Below are positions 1-11,658 of a DNA stretch of 64,000 nt, piece by piece. Both the position numbers and the translations under genes were made by a program. The notes under the pieces are model-generated. The model was not told the DNA's origin. It was given only the letters and a program-made list of their open reading frames with translations, and searched no databases. The DNA is taken from positions 2,205,527 through 2,269,526 of the forward strand of contig NW_006921541.1 in assembly GCF_000340215.1 (NCBI RefSeq), given 5' to 3'. The stretch is from Pseudocercospora fijiensis CIRAD86. Taxonomy: Eukaryota > Ascomycota > Dothideomycetes > Mycosphaerellales > Mycosphaerellaceae. Positions within the stretch are counted from its first letter, which is position 1. Every line of letters begins with the position of its first letter.

Positions 1-1155
1 TGTTAATAGTCGAAGGCGAAGCGCTATCGCCTATATAGCGAGCTCGCTGCTCTGCCTATACCGACCCGACCTTAGCAAGAGTTAACGATAGACTTCATTA
101 CCGATCTCCCGCCGAGTAAGCTCGGTACCTACGTATATACTACGATCCTCGTAATAGTCGACCGCTATACGAAGATAAGCCTCTTTATCCTAACGACGAA
201 GAAGTGTATAGCAGTAGAACTCGCGGATATCCTTTAAAGGGAGGTAATTAGGCGTTTTAGAGTGCTATTAGGCATTATTAGCGATCGTAGATCGCTTTTT
301 ACTAGCTAGTTTTAGAGCGACTTCTGCTTCGAAGCGCATATAAAGCGCAGGCTTAGCACAGCCTTCTATCCTTAGACTAATAGGCAAACCGAACGCGCGA
401 ACTAGACCCTCGAGCAATACCTACGATATTATTACTCCGAAAACTAGGATAATTAGGCTAAATTATTGCCTTAGGCGGAGTTTGCCTACAACAACAGCGT
501 TTATCCTACGTTACGCATAAGCCCCTTTAAGATGCTCTACGGCTTCAACCCTAATTTAATACCGAGCGTAAATAAGCTACTAGCTCGGGACGAGCTAACT
601 AAGGGAAGGGCACTAGCAGCTATCGACGCTGCGGAGCGACTGCGATAAGCATATAAAACGCTTGCGGAACGCTAGTAGAAAGCAGCAGAATACTAGGCTA
701 AGCAATACAATGTACACTATACTACTAAGATATATAGTGTAGGTAACCTAGTCTTACTGTCGACAAAGAACATTAGCTTAGATGTCCTAAAGAAGAAACT
801 TAGCCCGAAGTATATAGGGCCTTTCCGCATTATTAACGCAGTTAGAGCGCAGGCGTACCGCCTAGCACTACCGTTAAGCACGAAGATCTACAATGTTTTC
901 TATGTTTCCCTCCTCGAGCCTTAGTATAGGCGCGACGGTGAGGAGTATAAGATAAGCATACCTATCGCTAAAGGTAACGAGTAGTAGGTAGAAACAATCG
1001 TAGTAAAGAAGATAAAGAAGCGGAAGGCGTACTACCTTATTAAGTAGCGAGGTTGGCCTAAAGAATACAACACTTAGGAGCTAGCTGTTTATATTAAAGA
1101 TTCTGTAGCGTTAGACGAGTTCGAAGCTCAAGCGAAGCGCAAGCGTAGGTAGTAA
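1..1155 (+). pseudogene. RIP-degraded Ty3/Gypsy integrase plus chromodomain remnant
   Basis: Read through in one frame, the segment gives a retroviral-type integrase core (a stretch like LTIDFITDLPPSK, then VIVDRYTK), an AEFAYNNS motif, FKMLYGFNP, the VGNLVLLSTKN and SPKYIGPFRI blocks and a C-terminal chromodomain-like end (YYLIK, RGWPKEY, ELAV). That order is the end of a chromovirus Pol. The frame is broken by many TAG/TAA codons exactly where Gln and Trp are expected, the signature of RIP. The element runs off the left edge of the window and is dead. Family recognition is firm; the subfamily is not determined. Confidence 0.88.
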
Positions 1156-1254
1156 TCAAAACAAAAGAAAATAAAACTTAAGAAAAAATAGTAGACACGT
1201 ACTCGTTTCGCTACTAAAAAAGGCCTATTAGCCTAGCATGCATAAAGAAGGCGC

Positions 1255-2108
1255 CGCGTAGGCGCGCCGACGGCGAGCCGCCTACTCTACTTATCCTTAG
1301 AATCCTCCTTAGACTCCTCCTACTCGATGCCTATAGCGGCATCGATAGCGGCGACGGCGTTAGCGCCGACGCGCTAAGCGAGGTTCTAGTACGGTTAGCA
1401 TACGAAGCGCAAGTAAAACGAGGCTATAGGAAAAACTATACCTAACGACCAATCTCTACCAAACTAGCTAAGTTAGTACCGATGTTCTTAAGGGCACCTA
1501 ATAGGTTAACATCCGCAAGGGACCCGCTAGCGGCCCTCTTACGGGCTAGGGCTTTGCCGCCTAGGGTTACCTTGTTCTTGTTAATATAGAAGGCATCGAG
1601 CATAGATAGGATAACTAATGTCGAGGTTAGTATACGAAGCGTAAGCGGAGCGTATAAGAAACCTACGTGCGACTACGGCGTCTAGGTTAGCCTAGAGTGC
1701 CTCTAAGGCCTCGTTAGACTCCTCTAGGGAGTCGTAGCCGTCTAGATCGTAAAGGTCGCGCGTAGAGCGCGCGGCGCGGATACGGGCTAGCAGCGACACT
1801 AGCGCGCGTGCCGTAATAGGCGTATAGGTATAGTAGCTGCTGCGGCAGCGATCGTAGTTACGCTTAGTAGTAGGGTCTATATTGCCGCCTACGCAGAGCT
1901 TAGATAGGTTATCTAAAGCGAGTCAGTTGCGAAGCGTATACGCGTAGCAAGGGGCGAGAAAACGTACCGTTAGCCGTTATATACCTAAAGTAACGAGTGC
2001 AGCCCTCTAGGACTTTTAGTAGGCGCTAGGCAGGCGTAGTAGGTGTCGAGGGCGGTGCGCCTACGGCGCGCTTACTAGAGGTACGCGAAGGAGTAGCTAT
2101 ACTAATAA
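1255..2108 (-). pseudogene. RIP-degraded gag-like ORF, inverted copy of the one at 63562
   Basis: On the minus strand this reads as a stop-interrupted protein with a recognisable tail (LYDLDGYDS followed by EESNE) that matches the plus-strand reading at 63562-63957. It starts directly after the LTR-like block at 2109-2838. Position after an LTR suggests Gag, but I recognise no gag domain by sequence. The reading runs into the end of the Gypsy remnant at about 1.2 kb, so two elements abut or are nested here. Confidence 0.55.
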
Positions 2109-2838
2109 TGTTTTTTTAGATAGATGTTTAAAAAAGAAAAATCTTTAAGTAATACTAGGGGGGCGCAAGGGGGGAGTAGGCAGGGGGCAGGCGGGTAGTG
2201 TTCGGAGCGCTTAGAAAAAGAAGAAGTTTTTAAGCGGGCTTCGAATGCTTTAAATACTCGCCTCGCTTTCGGATAGCTTGCGTTCTCGCGTAGCTACCGC
2301 GTTCTTAGAAATTTAGGCAACCTCTAGTTAGTGCTAGAAGTAGCCGCGCTTTAAATCTATAAACAAACAAGCAACTACGAGGCAAATCGTAACGCGCCTA
2401 GCAACTATAGCCTAGCAACAGATGCGTATAAGGTGCGCATATACAGCGTAGAGTATAAGAAATGGTATAATTTACTATATTGCCCTATAGCTAGGACAGC
2501 TATACCGGGGGAAGGAGATAATTATAAGAACCTAAGTAAGTAAAGTCTCCTATCCTACCTTAGCAAGCCTATATAACAATCATATAATGTCATTACGTGC
2601 AGTACGATGCAGCCGCGCTAGCGATAAGCTTGCTTAGCGCATGCGCGTAATGCTCGATTACTCGTACGGATATACTCGGTAGCCGGTACGGCAGATATGC
2701 TATCCGTGCTAGGCCTAGTTAATAGTAGTCGCTCTACCCTATTCTAAAAAAGGCACGGTTTAGTTCTACTATCTACTACTAAGATTAGTAGAGGGTGTTC
2801 TATACGTTGCTACATACCCATTTTCTTACAGATAGCGA
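2109..2838 (-). repeat. LTR-like block (minus orientation)
   Basis: About 730 bp that is the reverse complement of 62832-63560, with scattered transitions. Shared landmarks are the run near GTAGCAACGTATAGAACACC at the outer end, TTGCTAAGGTAGGATAGGAG-like sequence in the middle, and the A/T-rich TTTTTCTTTTTTAAA stretch before the gag-like start. Homology to the other copy stops abruptly at about 2838, where the unmutated end would read TGTAAGAAAATGGG, compatible with an LTR 5' TG. Only a single LTR is seen on this side. Confidence 0.65.
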
Positions 2839-3239
2839 GACCTAATATATTAATTCTTTATTTCTAACCCTATAGTATAAGATTGCTATAGCCCGTATTG
2901 TTAATAAGCAAGCGTAGGATAAGCGGACTTCCGGACCCCGTAGCGGCAACAAATACTATAGCGGAGTTGTCGTTCTTCTAGTATGCGTTAGAAAGGACGT
3001 AGATCGCTCGAGCTATAATAACTCGATTAAAGACATTGCTATCTATAGTAATAGCCTATATAGCGATAGTACTATAGAAGAGGTTGTAGTAGTTCCGGCT
3101 ACTAGTGCTATTAGATGTATATAATACGTACCTCGTTTAATAGCGAGGGTGCTATTAAATAACCTTACAAATAGGGATAGTTAATCGTTTATAGATAAGC
3201 TATTACGTGCTTAGTAGAGGGACGCCTTTGCTATCGAGC

Positions 3240-4760
3240 GTATTAATAAGCTTGTAAGTAGACAAGCGACTCGATCTAGTAAGAGTAACAATAATTAGTC
3301 GATCGACGACAAAGGTTACTTAAAGTTCAAGGGCAGATACTATGTCCCCGCTAAATAATCGATTAGATAAGAGCTTTTAAAGAGGCACTATAATAGTAAG
3401 CTCGCTAGTTACTATAGTATAGAGAGGTCGTACGAGTTACTATCGCGTATATACTACTAGCTAAATAGTAAGCGGTATATAAAGGAGTATATGCAGACCT
3501 ATATAGTATACTAGCGAGTTAAAGCACCGAAGCACTTGCCGTTCGGCGAGTTGTCTTCGCTCCCTATTCTAAAGAAACTATTTGCTAAGCTAATAATAGA
3601 CTTTATTATAGGCCTTCCTCCTACTAAGCGTAGGGGTAGCAAGGATATATATAATGCTATCCTTATTATAGTAGATCGATTTACTAAAGGCGCTCGATAC
3701 ATCCTAGCGCGCAAGGATTAGACTACTATTAATATAGCAGAGGCGCTGTAGACTAACATCTTCTATACCTATTAGGGAACCCCTAAGGGGATCGTGTCCG
3801 ATCGTAGATCGATACTAATATCTTACTATTAGAGCGAGATTTGCTTGTAGCTAAGACTAAAGCATCGGCTATTAATAGCCTTCTATCTATAGACTAACGG
3901 TTAAATAGAGAGGCAGAATGCTACCCTATAGTAGTACCTACGCAGTTATATTAATAAGAACCCCGAGGACTAGATTAACCTCCTATAACTAGCTGAATTC
4001 GTATATAACAACAGTGTCTACTTATCGACTAAGGTGTTACTATATATAGCTATAATAGGCCAGAATGCTACTATACTATAAGACCTACTATCGCTCGAGG
4101 CCGAGCGTAAGGAAAGGGAAGCGCGTTAAGTACTAGAGACATTAGTAGCTATTAAGAGGGTTTAAAAGATGCGAGAAATTCACGCTAAGATAGCTAACAA
4201 ACTAGCAAAGGCCTAGGCCTATTAGAAGGCCTACTATAACAAATACTATACGCTAATAACCTTTAAGCAAGGCGATATAGTTATGCTAAGTACGAAGAAC
4301 CTCTGTATCCGTAAACACCTATCACCTAATAGCAAAACAAGGCCTAAGCTCGCACTAAGATACATTAGCCTATTCCGCATTCGAGAAGTTAAGGGCTCCT
4401 CCGTATAGGCCTATTAGTTATAGCTTCTACCTTATTATACTATCTATAATACCTTCTACGTATCCCTCCTTAAACTATACTACTAGCGCGAAGGCGATAA
4501 AGCGCCTGCTAAGTTAGAAGAAGTCTTAGCTAATAGTAAAGAGCTGTAGTCTATAGAACGTATTCTAAAGTACTAGACTAGGCAAGGCAAGAAGGAGTAC
4601 CTATTAAGATAGCAAGGCTATTTACCTAAATAGGACTTATAGGAAGCTAAAGGTTCCTTTAAGGATATAACTAAGTTGTTAGATAAGTATTAGACTAGTA
4701 TAAAGAACAAGAAGAAGGCTAAGGGCCTATAATGTCGCCTAGGAATAATACTACCCCCGG
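3240..4760 (+). pseudogene. Second RIP-degraded Ty3/Gypsy Pol remnant (integrase and chromodomain)
   Basis: A plus-strand reading shows an integrase zinc-binding (H2C2) region (KGRYYVPAK, LLKRHYNSK), then APKHLPFGELSSLPI, the catalytic-core segment LIIDFIIGLPPTKRRGSKD with IVDRFTKGA, the NTFYVSLLK block and a chromodomain (GKKEYLLR, QGYLPK) ending near ILPPGC. One short open piece survives at 3536-3721. TAG/TAA codons replace expected Trp and Gln throughout. It differs in sequence from the 1-1155 copy, so at least two Gypsy families were present. Dead element. Confidence 0.88.
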
Positions 4761-6780
4761 GGTGCTATTAGCTAACTAATTAGAGACAAGCAATTGTTAG
4801 TAATAAAGGACAATAAGACTATACTAGGCGCGCTACGACGCGTTAATTAATTAATCGTATGCTCTTTTAAGGGCTCTACCTCTTTACTAATGCGCCCTAT
4901 AAGGCCCTTCTCCTAGTATTTAAGTCCCCCTCTTGTTCCTTTATTCTATTAAGATCTAAGGCCTAGGCGGTCGATAGAGGCGGCGCGCGCGCGTAGGTAA
5001 ATAGTGTTAGTAATAATAGTAGTAACGACGGCGTTACGCTTGCGCTAGGGGGCGATACGGCCGGCGCGGCTATATTAGTAACGGTATTACGGAGTGTGTT
5101 ATTAGTCGACGAAGGAAATCGAAAGCAAGGTAAAGTTAGCGCTAAGACGACTAGCGCCGCTATTATTAACATTACTTGCTATTGCTACTATACCTGCGGA
5201 TACAACCTTACCTATACTACGAGCCTAAGGCACCTTTAATTAAAACTTTGATTAAAACTTTAAGCCGCCTAAAAGATTAAGCGACTAATAGACTAACTAA
5301 GGGCAAAACTATAGAGCTAAGCTAGCTGGGGTCGATCTTGCGGACAATAGGTTACTCCTCGATCTATCTAACTCTTTAAGCGAGGCGAACCTCTACTACT
5401 ACACTTATAATAGCCTTTATCTATAGAAACTAGAAGAACTAAGTTTTTAAAAAGATATAATTAGTTAACACTTAAAGGCTGCTAAACCTAACTAATTAGG
5501 GCTAGTAAAACTACGATAGTAAATAATAGCCCTCGTAATAATAAAAACAACCCTCGGAACAGACAAACCCTCGGAAGCGGATATTACTAGGTCTTTTAAG
5601 AGTAGACGCAAAGAACTCGGTATAATATTACTTAGAACGGAGGCAGGGCTATAATACCTCGTACGTCTACCTATTATAGTAGGGAAGACGCGCTCGTATT
5701 ATAATTAGTCGAAGGCCTCTAATTCTTATAGATACATATCACTTTATAGTTTATTATATATAGAGATAGCGTAGTTAGAGTTGCATATTATATTATTTAG
5801 AGGTAAGGTTTGATATAGTTACATAATCGGTAGTTGCGTATTTAATTTAGCGCGGATTAAGCAGCTTATTAGACCTGCTAAGTTAGTAGCGATAGAGATT
5901 GGAATAAGACCGGCTATAAAGGCGCGGCCTTTAGAAGGGAAGCGTATATTAGGGCTAAAGAGGCTATACGTAATTGGTATATAACTAGGCCGAGTAAAGC
6001 TAGGGTCTTAATACCTTAGGTAGGGCTTAGCGCTTAGCGTTAGGCTAACTCTCCTACCTTCCTCCCTCTCCTCCTAGATCCTTATCGAATACTATACTAA
6101 TTCACTACTACCCTATCTACCTGCTAATATAACCCTTCTTATATTAATCCGTTTATTTAAAATCTAGTCGAGAAAGCTTATATTAGCGGCTTTGTATACT
6201 TCTTTAGATACGGAATTAGTCGTAGTAGAATATACCTCCGATTTATAGTATATCTACGTCTCTATAGAGGCTATAATCTTAACTTCGACTCGCTAAAGAT
6301 AGATAATATAGCGGCACCGGAATAGCTTTATTAGCTCTGTTTTTTCTAAAGAAGAAGAAGTAGGTATTACTAGACGCTACGAGAGGCTCCGAGACCTAGC
6401 GTTTAGTCGTTAAGTTAGCTTATACTGCTAAATAGCAGCGTTGCGTATAGCGTTAGCCGACTTAGGTAGAGAGGGGAACGCATTATAGCCTCGTGCTATA
6501 CTCGTAACTATACTCGTAGCTACCGTAGCAGCTGCTACTAATAGCTCGCGTACAAATCGCTTAGTTAGTAGATTAGGGTTCTTAAGGCCGCATTATAAAC
6601 AGTATGCGTATAATTGAAACATTACTATATACTTAACGCCTAAGACAGAGCAAAAGGTACCCTATTTAGCAGATATTGTTATATTGTTAGTATAGAAATA
6701 GGTATAGAATAGAGGTAGAAATAGGTATAGAATAGAGATAGAACTAGCTAGGGAAAGGACGAAATAGAACTAGAATAATC
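4761..6780. other. RIP-mutated DNA without recognisable coding
   Basis: Dense TA-rich, stop-filled sequence with the same CpA/TpG-poor texture as its neighbours. I could not assign it to an element family. It contains short unassigned open pieces such as 4963-5172 on the minus strand, which have the skewed composition of mutated DNA and no recognisable domain. Confidence 0.5.
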
Positions 6781-6789
6781 GACTCGCTA

Positions 6790-8430
6790 TATACTCGCGG
6801 CCGGCTCGTAGATTGCCGATTAAACTACATTATTTTCAAACTCAATTAATCTAGTATCGGGGTTTGCAAGCGCCTCTTAGTGCCGAGCCGTTGCTAACGT
6901 CTAATTACGAGCTACTAATAGCTTGTCTAATTCTACTAGTTCCGGCTCTTCCCCTATAGCTATATACTCTGTAACTAGCCGTCGAAGAAGTAAGTATATA
7001 GAGCGGTAAACGCGCTCTCTATCGCTATTATTCTCGCTGCTACTAACTAGATACGAGAAGTTATAAGCCTACAATGCTACCTAACACTAAGTAAGCGTAA
7101 CCTCGGGTAGGTAGGCTTTAAGATCTAGGAGCAAGTATATTAGCGAGTCTGCGGCGAGTCTATAGCGAGTCTAGAACTAATATATACCGAATTCTTAAAG
7201 GTCTTGCTCGATATTATTAAGTACGCCGTCTAGTATAGGAATACCTTAATAAGAATGCCCGCTAAGCTCTAGATAATAGTATAGAATATACGGAATGCCT
7301 AATACAATATATAGTCGCCTAGCCTGCTTCTAAATACGATAGCTATTCTAGAGGTAAACAAACTCGAGGACTTTATTACGCATAATTAGTATATAGATCG
7401 TAAGGAAGGCAATCCGGTCGGATAACAAATTAGTATCGTATAGTAACTCGCGTAGTAACTCGTAGAAATAGCCCCTCTAGCTATCTATAGCGGGTGCTTG
7501 CTGCCGCTACTATAACTTAATCCGCTAGTTTATCTTGCTAGTACCGTATTTAAAGCAATCCTAGAAGGTAGGTAGCGGTTCCTCCGATTCCGCCTTAGTA
7601 CGAGTCGTAAGGCGAGTCCTATAGTAAGCGTCCGCGGCTAGAATCGTCTCCGCTCTACGGTCTAATCGGATAATCTATAGTATTATACTACTATTCTTAA
7701 TAGTTGTAACGTACTAAGCGAGTATAGAGACAGCTATCCGGCTAGTAATGCCTATATAAATCTAGACAATGTAACGCGAGTAGATATTAATAGCTGTATA
7801 TATCTGTATGCCCTAATACTCGAATTTATAGCGAGTATCTATTAATATTGCGTATCTAGGGCCTAGTGTCCGAACTATACTATAGTGCTCTCGTGCCCGC
7901 TCGCGGCGGACTCGTAGGCCTTTAGGATTTAGTAAGCAAGCTATACGATACAGCCTGTCTCTGCTAACGATATTGTATTTAGACCTAATATAGGTATATA
8001 GGTGCCTTCGGCTAAAAGACTCTACTAGAGACTTATTAAGCTCTTCTCGTAAAACCTCCGCTATCTCCTCTTCTGCCCGTACTTATAAATACCGGTCTAT
8101 TAACTTCTTTAATCTAAGCTCTTAACGTATCCGTTAATATCTCCGCTAGCTAATATTAAATCTATCCGCTTATAGTATTTTAACCGCCTCTTTATTAGTT
8201 AACCGTAGAACGTAGAAGGTATAGGCGACTCGAATCTTAAGTTGCTCGATATCGTTAACTCGCTAGTTAGTATAACGGTTATACTAGATATTCTACTCCT
8301 AGAGCCTTCGTATAAGCGTACGCATAGATATCTAATAACCGGTCTCCTATAGAAGGTATTATAGGATTGCTTCCTTCGTAGTGCCCCTCTCGACTTAAGA
8401 GATTAACTAGGCCCTCTATAGCTCTAAATT
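6790..8430 (-). pseudogene. RIP-degraded integrase-core (DDE) transposon remnant
   Basis: The minus strand reads as a degraded nuclease with IQIYTAINIYSRYIV, then IIRLDRRAETILAADAYY, DCFKYGTSKINQRI and GYFYELLREL. This matches a DDE integrase-core protein common in ascomycete genomes, whose usual signature is a GIDxYSR segment followed by SDRGxE and a GTSxxNxRIE block. It is interrupted by many stops. No terminal repeats could be identified. The family name is uncertain; the integrase-core assignment is from remembered motifs. Confidence 0.55.
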
Positions 8431-8709
8431 AACACGTAGAGCCATTATACGAGTCAATAGCGAGTATAGTGCGAGTCCTTAAGGTTAAACATAAAGAATT
8501 AGGTGGTGGAGGCGGTGAGAACAGCCTACCCTGGTTTGGCTTCTTGGTATCTACGGGCCTCCGTAGCAAGGGAGCAAGGTAGCACTTGGCATCTTTGCTT
8601 GCGACGATGAGTGTTTGCTCGACTGAACACACTGAAACGACTGAGTCAAGCGTTGCAAGCAAACCATGCACACGACCCAATTTTTCTTTCAACTGTGAGA
8701 ACAGACCAC

Positions 8710-9753
8710 ATGGCGACCAGCACTGATCGGCACGATGAACCTCACCATGATGCTCCTCGACCTCGACCTCCTCTCCAGCAGCCTCAACGATCACATTCCG
8801 CCACCTATGGACTGCTGTCGACCCTGTCCTACTTCACCGAACCTGTGCGATATACCACCTCCGCCCTCATACGCCGACTGTCCGAGGACGAAGCTCCTAC
8901 ACCTTTAGCCAAGGCTCTCAGCGCTAACTACAACGGCTCAATGACCGATCCCACACTGGGTGTCTACCACCCGCCACAGGCACCTATGCGAAAACGCTCG
9001 CCATTCCAGCCTCCTCCACTTACACCTCTGACGCTCACGGGATACAAAACTGGCACAGCAAGCAAGGCGAAACTGCTTAGGAAAGCTGTCGCCGAGGAGA
9101 TTAGACTGTTGATACCTCCACGACTCCAGCTCGTGGACCATTGGAAGCTCGCCTACTCTTTGGAACAGAATGGTAGCACACTGTCAACACTCTATGGCCT
9201 CTGCGATCAGTATCGGGGCAAGCGCGGTGGGTTCGTGGTGGTGGTAAAGGATGCGGCAGGCGGTGTCTTCGGTGCATACCTCTCTGATGCTCCCAAGCCT
9301 CAGTCACATTACTTCGGGAACGGAGAATGTTTTCTGTGGCGAGCGTTCGTTTTGCCAGGGCTACCAGACCTTTTGGACTTACCACCACCACCAAGCGCAG
9401 ACACCACCCACGCTTACCGTATGACCACGATCGGAGTGACCAGGAGTCCTTCCGCAACTTCGTTGGCATCACTGGATGTGCCAAGTACCAATGGGCACGC
9501 GAACGGCGCGGCTACTCCAGAGCGCATACGTTTCAAGGCGTTCCCGTACACGGGAGAGAACGACTTCATGATCTACTGTGCACACGACTACTTGAGCGTG
9601 GGTGGTGGTGATGGACACTACGGGTTATGGCTTGGTCAAGGCCTGGGCAATGGCGTGAGCGAAATGTGTCCAACATATGGGAACGAGGCGCTTAGTGAAG
9701 AGGGGTCAAAGTTCGATGTCATGGGTGTGGAAGTGTGGTATGTGGGATCATGA
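8710..9753 (+). CDS. oxr1: TLDc domain protein, OXR1-like
   Basis: Intronless, 347 aa from the ATG at 8710 (context ACCACATGG); the frame is open upstream to a GTG at 8611 but has no earlier ATG. The N-terminal third is low complexity and Pro/His rich. Residues about 115-347 form a TLDc domain: YSLEQNGSTLSTLY, then GAYLSD, then HYFGNGECFLWR, and the closing pair ENDFMIYCAHDYLSVGGG and HYGLWL. A 60-residue low-complexity insert splits the domain, as in fungal Oxr1. Family role: protection against oxidative stress, linked in yeast to V-ATPase disassembly. It begins only about 260 bp from the edge of the dead transposon island. Confidence 0.9.
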   Translation: MATSTDRHDEPHHDAPRPRPPLQQPQRSHSATYGLLSTLSYFTEPVRYTTSALIRRLSEDEAPTPLAKALSANYNGSMTDPTLGVYHPPQAPMRKRSPFQPPPLTPLTLTGYKTGTASKAKLLRKAVAEEIRLLIPPRLQLVDHWKLAYSLEQNGSTLSTLYGLCDQYRGKRGGFVVVVKDAAGGVFGAYLSDAPKPQSHYFGNGECFLWRAFVLPGLPDLLDLPPPPSADTTHAYRMTTIGVTRSPSATSLASLDVPSTNGHANGAATPERIRFKAFPYTGENDFMIYCAHDYLSVGGGDGHYGLWLGQGLGNGVSEMCPTYGNEALSEEGSKFDVMGVEVWYVGS

Positions 9754-11658
9754 TACCATCTCGACAGCACTCTGCCTTTCGGTGGTCAGAGGATAGAGAA
9801 AAGTGTGGCATGGCGAAGGCGTTGGAGATAAGGCTGGCGTTATTGATAATACGATACCCGGATCCTTTCAATGCGATCAATATTGAATAACAAGCGAATT
9901 CAGTCATAGCACTGCCATGCTGAATAGGCGGAGTCGATTACTGACTTGGGCAGGAATATGGGCTGCAATTGGAATGAAGAAGGTCGGTGAGCAGACCGGC
10001 TGAATGTTCGAACGGAGCAAGAAGGTGTCCTCGAGATTGGTACGCGATCGTCGCCAGCGAGCTTAGTCTGAGGCTAGCAAAGGAGCTGAGAGATCCAAGT
10101 AAGGCTGCGGGCGTGGTGACGATAATGATGGTGGGCATAGCCTTGATTCTTGGACGACGATTTTGTGGCTGAACCCCAGCGCAATGCAGAAAGTTTGGTA
10201 AGGCTGCGGGCTGACATGCATTCGAGATCGTGCGGCCTCGCCTTCTACACCATCTTCCACGCGTGACGGTATACACGATAGGCGAGGGCGCAGCATGCGA
10301 GATGAAGGTCGACATGGTGGTGGCATTGGCATTGCAGAACCCGTCTGCATTCTTCAGTCCCGGATCTGGTCGCAAGTCGTTGCCCTAATCAATTGTATTG
10401 CTGTCTCGAAAACCCGCTGATCACGTGCTCAAGATCCTTGCTGTTCAAGTCCTCCTCGACCTCGACACCGCGTATCGCTTTCTCACTACATGTGAAATGC
10501 ATTGGCGAGGACTCGCAGATGAAGAATTTCCGCCCGTAGTCCGAACCAGCAGGCGCGAGCACTGAAAGTCCATACACAAAAGAGAAACATCTCCGTTCCA
10601 CTGCCTATCTTGCAACCATTTCGATCCAGCCGTGACCGCAGCAAGCTATAACAGCTATCCAGAGCGTCTTCCGCTAAGCAGGAAACAGGGTGGCAACCTT
10701 GGCAGCTTCATACGCGTCTACATGTAGTGACTGAAACATACGCACTCAGCAAACGGCTCCAGCATTCGCACACCATGGAGCCTCTCTTCAGATGTTCAGC
10801 AGCCAGCATAATGCAAACCGTGGCAGCAGATCCAACAGGCGGACGTCTTGGATACGCGGCACAGTACAGAGCTCGCGCGGACCTGTGCTCTCACTACGAA
10901 CGATACCCTCAGTCCGATATCCAGAGGTGGATCCTGCCGGAATTGATTGTGTAGGTTATACTCCCGGTCGTGGTGATTTCGGCAGCGGTAAGCGTGTCTG
11001 TATGCTGGAAACTTGAAATGCGGGACGATGTTGCATTGTGGCGTCTTTCTGCCTTTGTCCGCACTACGCTTCTTGCCCACCAAAGGAAAATCTCGAGTCA
11101 GCTCGAGCACCAACTGGCGGCATGCTCTCGCGTGGAGTAACGCACTGTGCTATATCGAGACGCACGACCCTACACGTCTCTGTACTGCTCACCTATAAGC
11201 TCCTTCGCAGGTCAAAGATTGTTACATGCGCGGCTTATAGCTTCCAGACCTGATCGGCAGCCCTACACGACCAGGAAGATTAATCCGTAGCTCCCTCAGT
11301 TGTGCACGAGCGCTTGCTGTGCCCTTGAATGTCGCTCCGGGTATCAGCCGTGTGGCCAGGCTTCGACGACGCCTTCACTAAGCCTCGCGGGTGTGAATAT
11401 GGATGACTCGCACATGTTGTCGCAACGAGGACATGGGCCACGAGACCGCCACATTGAAATACACCGCTGTCAACAGCCTGTCTCCAAGGATAGATCGCTA
11501 AAGGTCAGCGCGGCCTCAATAATATTCAAGCACAAAGGTAGGCGAGCTTACATTCCTGACAGGCATACAGTACCTTAAACTTCGCTACATAATCCGCACC
11601 GACCCTGTGCTTTCTCATTGCGCCATCACATTTCAGATCTCAGGGTTTGCAAGGCGCC
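9754..11658. other. Intergenic region, no confident gene
   Basis: About 1.9 kb of ordinary base composition between two plus-strand genes. Overlapping ORFs of 60-145 codons occur on both strands; most start at non-ATG codons and none shows a known domain. The best candidates are the separately listed minus-strand ORF at 10389-10598 and a short plus-strand ORF ending at 10172 that carries a hydrophobic segment near its C-terminus. I see no tRNA and no clear repeat. Confidence 0.4.
10389..10598 (-). CDS. Possible terminal exon of an unrecognised small gene
   Basis: An open reading of about 69 codons ending at 10389 with a natural-looking amino-acid mix (FSFVYGLSVLAPAGSDYGRK, then an acidic stretch VEVEEDL and SKDLEHVI). 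It has no ATG at its 5' end; the sequence just upstream on the minus strand ends in a splice-acceptor-like AGGCAG, so it could be a last exon. I found no convincing first exon and recognise no domain. It could equally be spurious. Confidence 0.25.
   Translation of the reverse strand, partial: ERRCFSFVYGLSVLAPAGSDYGRKFFICESSPMHFTCSEKAIRGVEVEEDLNSKDLEHVISGFSRQQYN

Noticed and set aside
4963..5172. Minus-strand ORF with a hydrophobic leader inside the left transposon island.
   Set aside because: It lies in RIP-mutated DNA with skewed composition; chance ORF.
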